From the NCBI GenBank assembly GCA_021108035.1, contig JAIORQ010000111.1, positions 1 to 35,814 of the forward strand: a stretch of 35,814 nt of DNA, written 5' to 3'. This document shows positions 34,434 through 35,814 of this stretch, piece by piece. Made by a program: the position numbers and the translations under genes. The notes below the pieces were generated by a model. It was not told where the DNA came from. It searched no databases and saw only the letters and a program-made list of their open reading frames with translations. Each line of letters opens with the position of its first letter. The first letter of the stretch is position 1. The DNA comes from Bacteroidales bacterium. Its GTDB lineage: Bacteria; Bacteroidota; Bacteroidia; Bacteroidales; JAADGE01.

Positions 34434-35522
34434 ATGAACAAAAACAATTTTTGCGTAATAATGGCCGGCGGAATCGGAAGCCGTTTTTGGCCGATAAGTA
34501 AAACCAAAAAACCAAAGCAATTTTTAGATATATTAGGAACGGGGAGAACGCTTCTGCAACAAACTTTTGACAGGTTTATAAAAATATGCCCCAAAGAAAA
34601 TATATACATTGTTACCAATGAAATTTATGCAAACCAAGTTGCAGAACAACTTCCGGAGATCAGTCAAGAACAAATACTTTCAGAACCCTTAAGAAGAAAT
34701 ACTGCTCCTTGTATTGCATATTCTAATTTAAAGATAAAACAAAGGAATGAAAATGCTAACATTGTGGTTGCACCATCTGATCATTTAATTATTAATGAAG
34801 ATAAATTTGTTGAAGTTATACAAAAAAGCTTTGGATTTATTTCCGCAAACAACTGTTTGTTGACATTAGGCATCAACCCGACACGTCCGGAAACGGGATA
34901 CGGATATATACAGATCAGTGATAATCAACCTGAAGGTTTTAATTATATTAATAAGGTTAAAAGTTTTACGGAAAAACCGGATCGGGACACTGCCGAGAAA
35001 TTTCTTGAAAGCGGTGAATTTTTTTGGAATTCGGGAATATTTATTTGGTCGTTAAAGAGCATAAATAAAGCATTTAAGAAACACCTTCCGGATGTTGAAC
35101 GTTTATTCTCAAATATTGATAAAATCTCAACTCCCGAAAAAGAAAAAATATATATAAATGAATCCTATTCTGAATGCAAGATCATTTCCATTGATAACGG
35201 AATTATGGAGCATGCCGATAATGTTTATGTTTATTGTACAGAGTTTGGTTGGTCTGATCTGGGAACTTGGGATTCATTATATGAGAACTCAACCAAAACC
35301 AAAGAAGGCAATGTTTTCAGTTCCGAAAATATTTTAACATACGACACGAAAAACACTATAATTAATGTCCCGGATAATAAACTAATTGTTGTTGAAGGTC
35401 TTGAGGGATATATTATTGCAGAATCAGAAAATACCCTGATGATTTGCAAAAGAGACAATGAAAAAAAGATCAGAGAATTTGTAAAAGACGTAGAAGAAAA
35501 AAAGGGAGACAGTTATATATAA
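34434..35522 (+). CDS. manC: Mannose-1-phosphate guanylyltransferase
   Basis: The enzyme makes GDP-mannose from mannose-1-phosphate and GTP. The 362-residue protein carries the nucleotidyltransferase signature MAGGIGSRFWPISKTKKPKQ at the N-terminus and the substrate-binding segments QILSEPLRRNTAPCIAYSNL, VVAPSDHLI, GINPTRPETGYGYIQI, VKSFTEKPDRDTAEKFLESG, FWNSGIFIWS and EFGWSDLGTWDSLYE. It is the single-domain type without the C-terminal phosphomannose isomerase. The ATG is preceded by AAAGG, one of the few Shine-Dalgarno-like sequences here. The product feeds gmd (10.5 kb) and other glycan pathways. Confidence 0.96.
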   Translation: MNKNNFCVIMAGGIGSRFWPISKTKKPKQFLDILGTGRTLLQQTFDRFIKICPKENIYIVTNEIYANQVAEQLPEISQEQILSEPLRRNTAPCIAYSNLKIKQRNENANIVVAPSDHLIINEDKFVEVIQKSFGFISANNCLLTLGINPTRPETGYGYIQISDNQPEGFNYINKVKSFTEKPDRDTAEKFLESGEFFWNSGIFIWSLKSINKAFKKHLPDVERLFSNIDKISTPEKEKIYINESYSECKIISIDNGIMEHADNVYVYCTEFGWSDLGTWDSLYENSTKTKEGNVFSSENILTYDTKNTIINVPDNKLIVVEGLEGYIIAESENTLMICKRDNEKKIREFVKDVEEKKGDSYI

Positions 35523-35571
35523 TACAACGGATCACATTAAAAAGTTGTGGGAATTAAATTTTCAAGCATAA

Positions 35572-35751
35572 ATTTTAGCTAATCTAAGCAAACATAAATA
35601 TCATGTATTTGCTGAATACCCTATAAAATCAATTGCAATTTTTGGTTCGTATGCAAAAAAAGAACAGACAGAAGAAAGCGATTTAGATTTAATAGTTGAG
35701 TTTAACGAACAAATTGGTATTCGTTTTATTGATCTTGCAGAAGAGATTTAA
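35572..35751 (+). pseudogene. Remnant of an MNT-type nucleotidyltransferase
   Basis: The frame reads ILANLSKHKYHVFAEYPIKS, then IAIFGSYAKKEQTEESDLDL and IVEFNEQIGIRFIDLAEEI, ending at TAA (35749-35751). The GSX10DXD signature (G-S-YAKKEQTEES-D-L-D) is intact. It has no in-frame ATG: the frame closes upstream at a TAA just before 35572. The usual C-terminal segment (KVDLV...) is cut off by the stop. Codons past the stop continue with only weak resemblance (HKVVDDNLFLN, then TAG). It was probably an antitoxin of the MntA type; no HepT partner is within the window. Confidence 0.7.
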
Positions 35752-35814
35752 AGATTAATTGTTAAGTTTCACAAGGTTGTTGATGACAACTTGTTTTTAA
35801 ATTAGAATTTAAAG

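Overview
The window is AT-rich DNA from a member of the Bacteroidota. Evidence: a secreted protein with a type IX secretion (Por) C-terminal sorting domain; two giant periplasmic-propeller/SpoIIE phosphatases; a RemB/Wzi-like outer-membrane protein; TAnnTTTG-type -7 promoter elements; almost no Shine-Dalgarno sequences; and a tmRNA whose tag begins with Gly and ends YALAA. No phage, plasmid, IS transposase or CRISPR array is visible. The layout is mostly ordinary chromosome, interspersed with toxin-antitoxin (TA) modules at several stages of decay.

Region 1 (1-8.1 kb): a TA remnant (partial antitoxin plus a broken HTH gene), yjbQ, rsgA, an outer-membrane RemB/Wzi-like protein, an orphan histidine kinase that overlaps a tiny upstream ORF, a large REP-like inverted repeat, and a T9SS-secreted Asp-box propeller protein. 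Region 2 (8.1-14.1 kb): a 430-base leader with a candidate SAM-II riboswitch in front of metK; an intact mntA-hepT TA pair; gmd (GDP-mannose 4,6-dehydratase); a secreted HExxH protease-like protein; a small membrane protein; a hicBA pair; and a degenerate YafQ-like toxin whose end is embedded in a hairpin. Region 3 (14.1-18.2 kb): an alanine/saccharopine dehydrogenase-like enzyme; two copies of a double-hairpin REP; ssrA with its terminator; mgsA; and a GbsR-type regulator with an NAD(P)-binding partner gene, each preceded by the same palindromic operator.

Region 4 (18.3-27.0 kb): two tandem propeller/SpoIIE phosphatase receptors that share an 893-base stretch I read as identical inside otherwise diverged genes, plus an identical 40-base upstream element. 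They are followed by a DksA/TraR-type zinc-finger gene coupled to a membrane protein. Region 5 (27.2-35.8 kb): mlaE-mlaF lipid transporter genes, thiL, a three-gene envelope cluster (lipoprotein, SPOR protein, outer-membrane barrel), valS behind a textbook Bacteroidota promoter, manC, and a decayed nucleotidyltransferase antitoxin.

Connections: manC and gmd are successive steps from mannose-1-phosphate to GDP-4-keto-6-deoxymannose, although 23 kb apart. At least five separate TA traces occur in 36 kb, two complete and the rest broken. The most unusual features are the sharply bounded identical tract between the two receptor phosphatases, the duplicated operator of the GbsR pair, the double REP beside ssrA, and the candidate SAM-II element before metK. 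I did not find a clearly new multi-gene system; the closest candidate is the tandem receptor-phosphatase pair.
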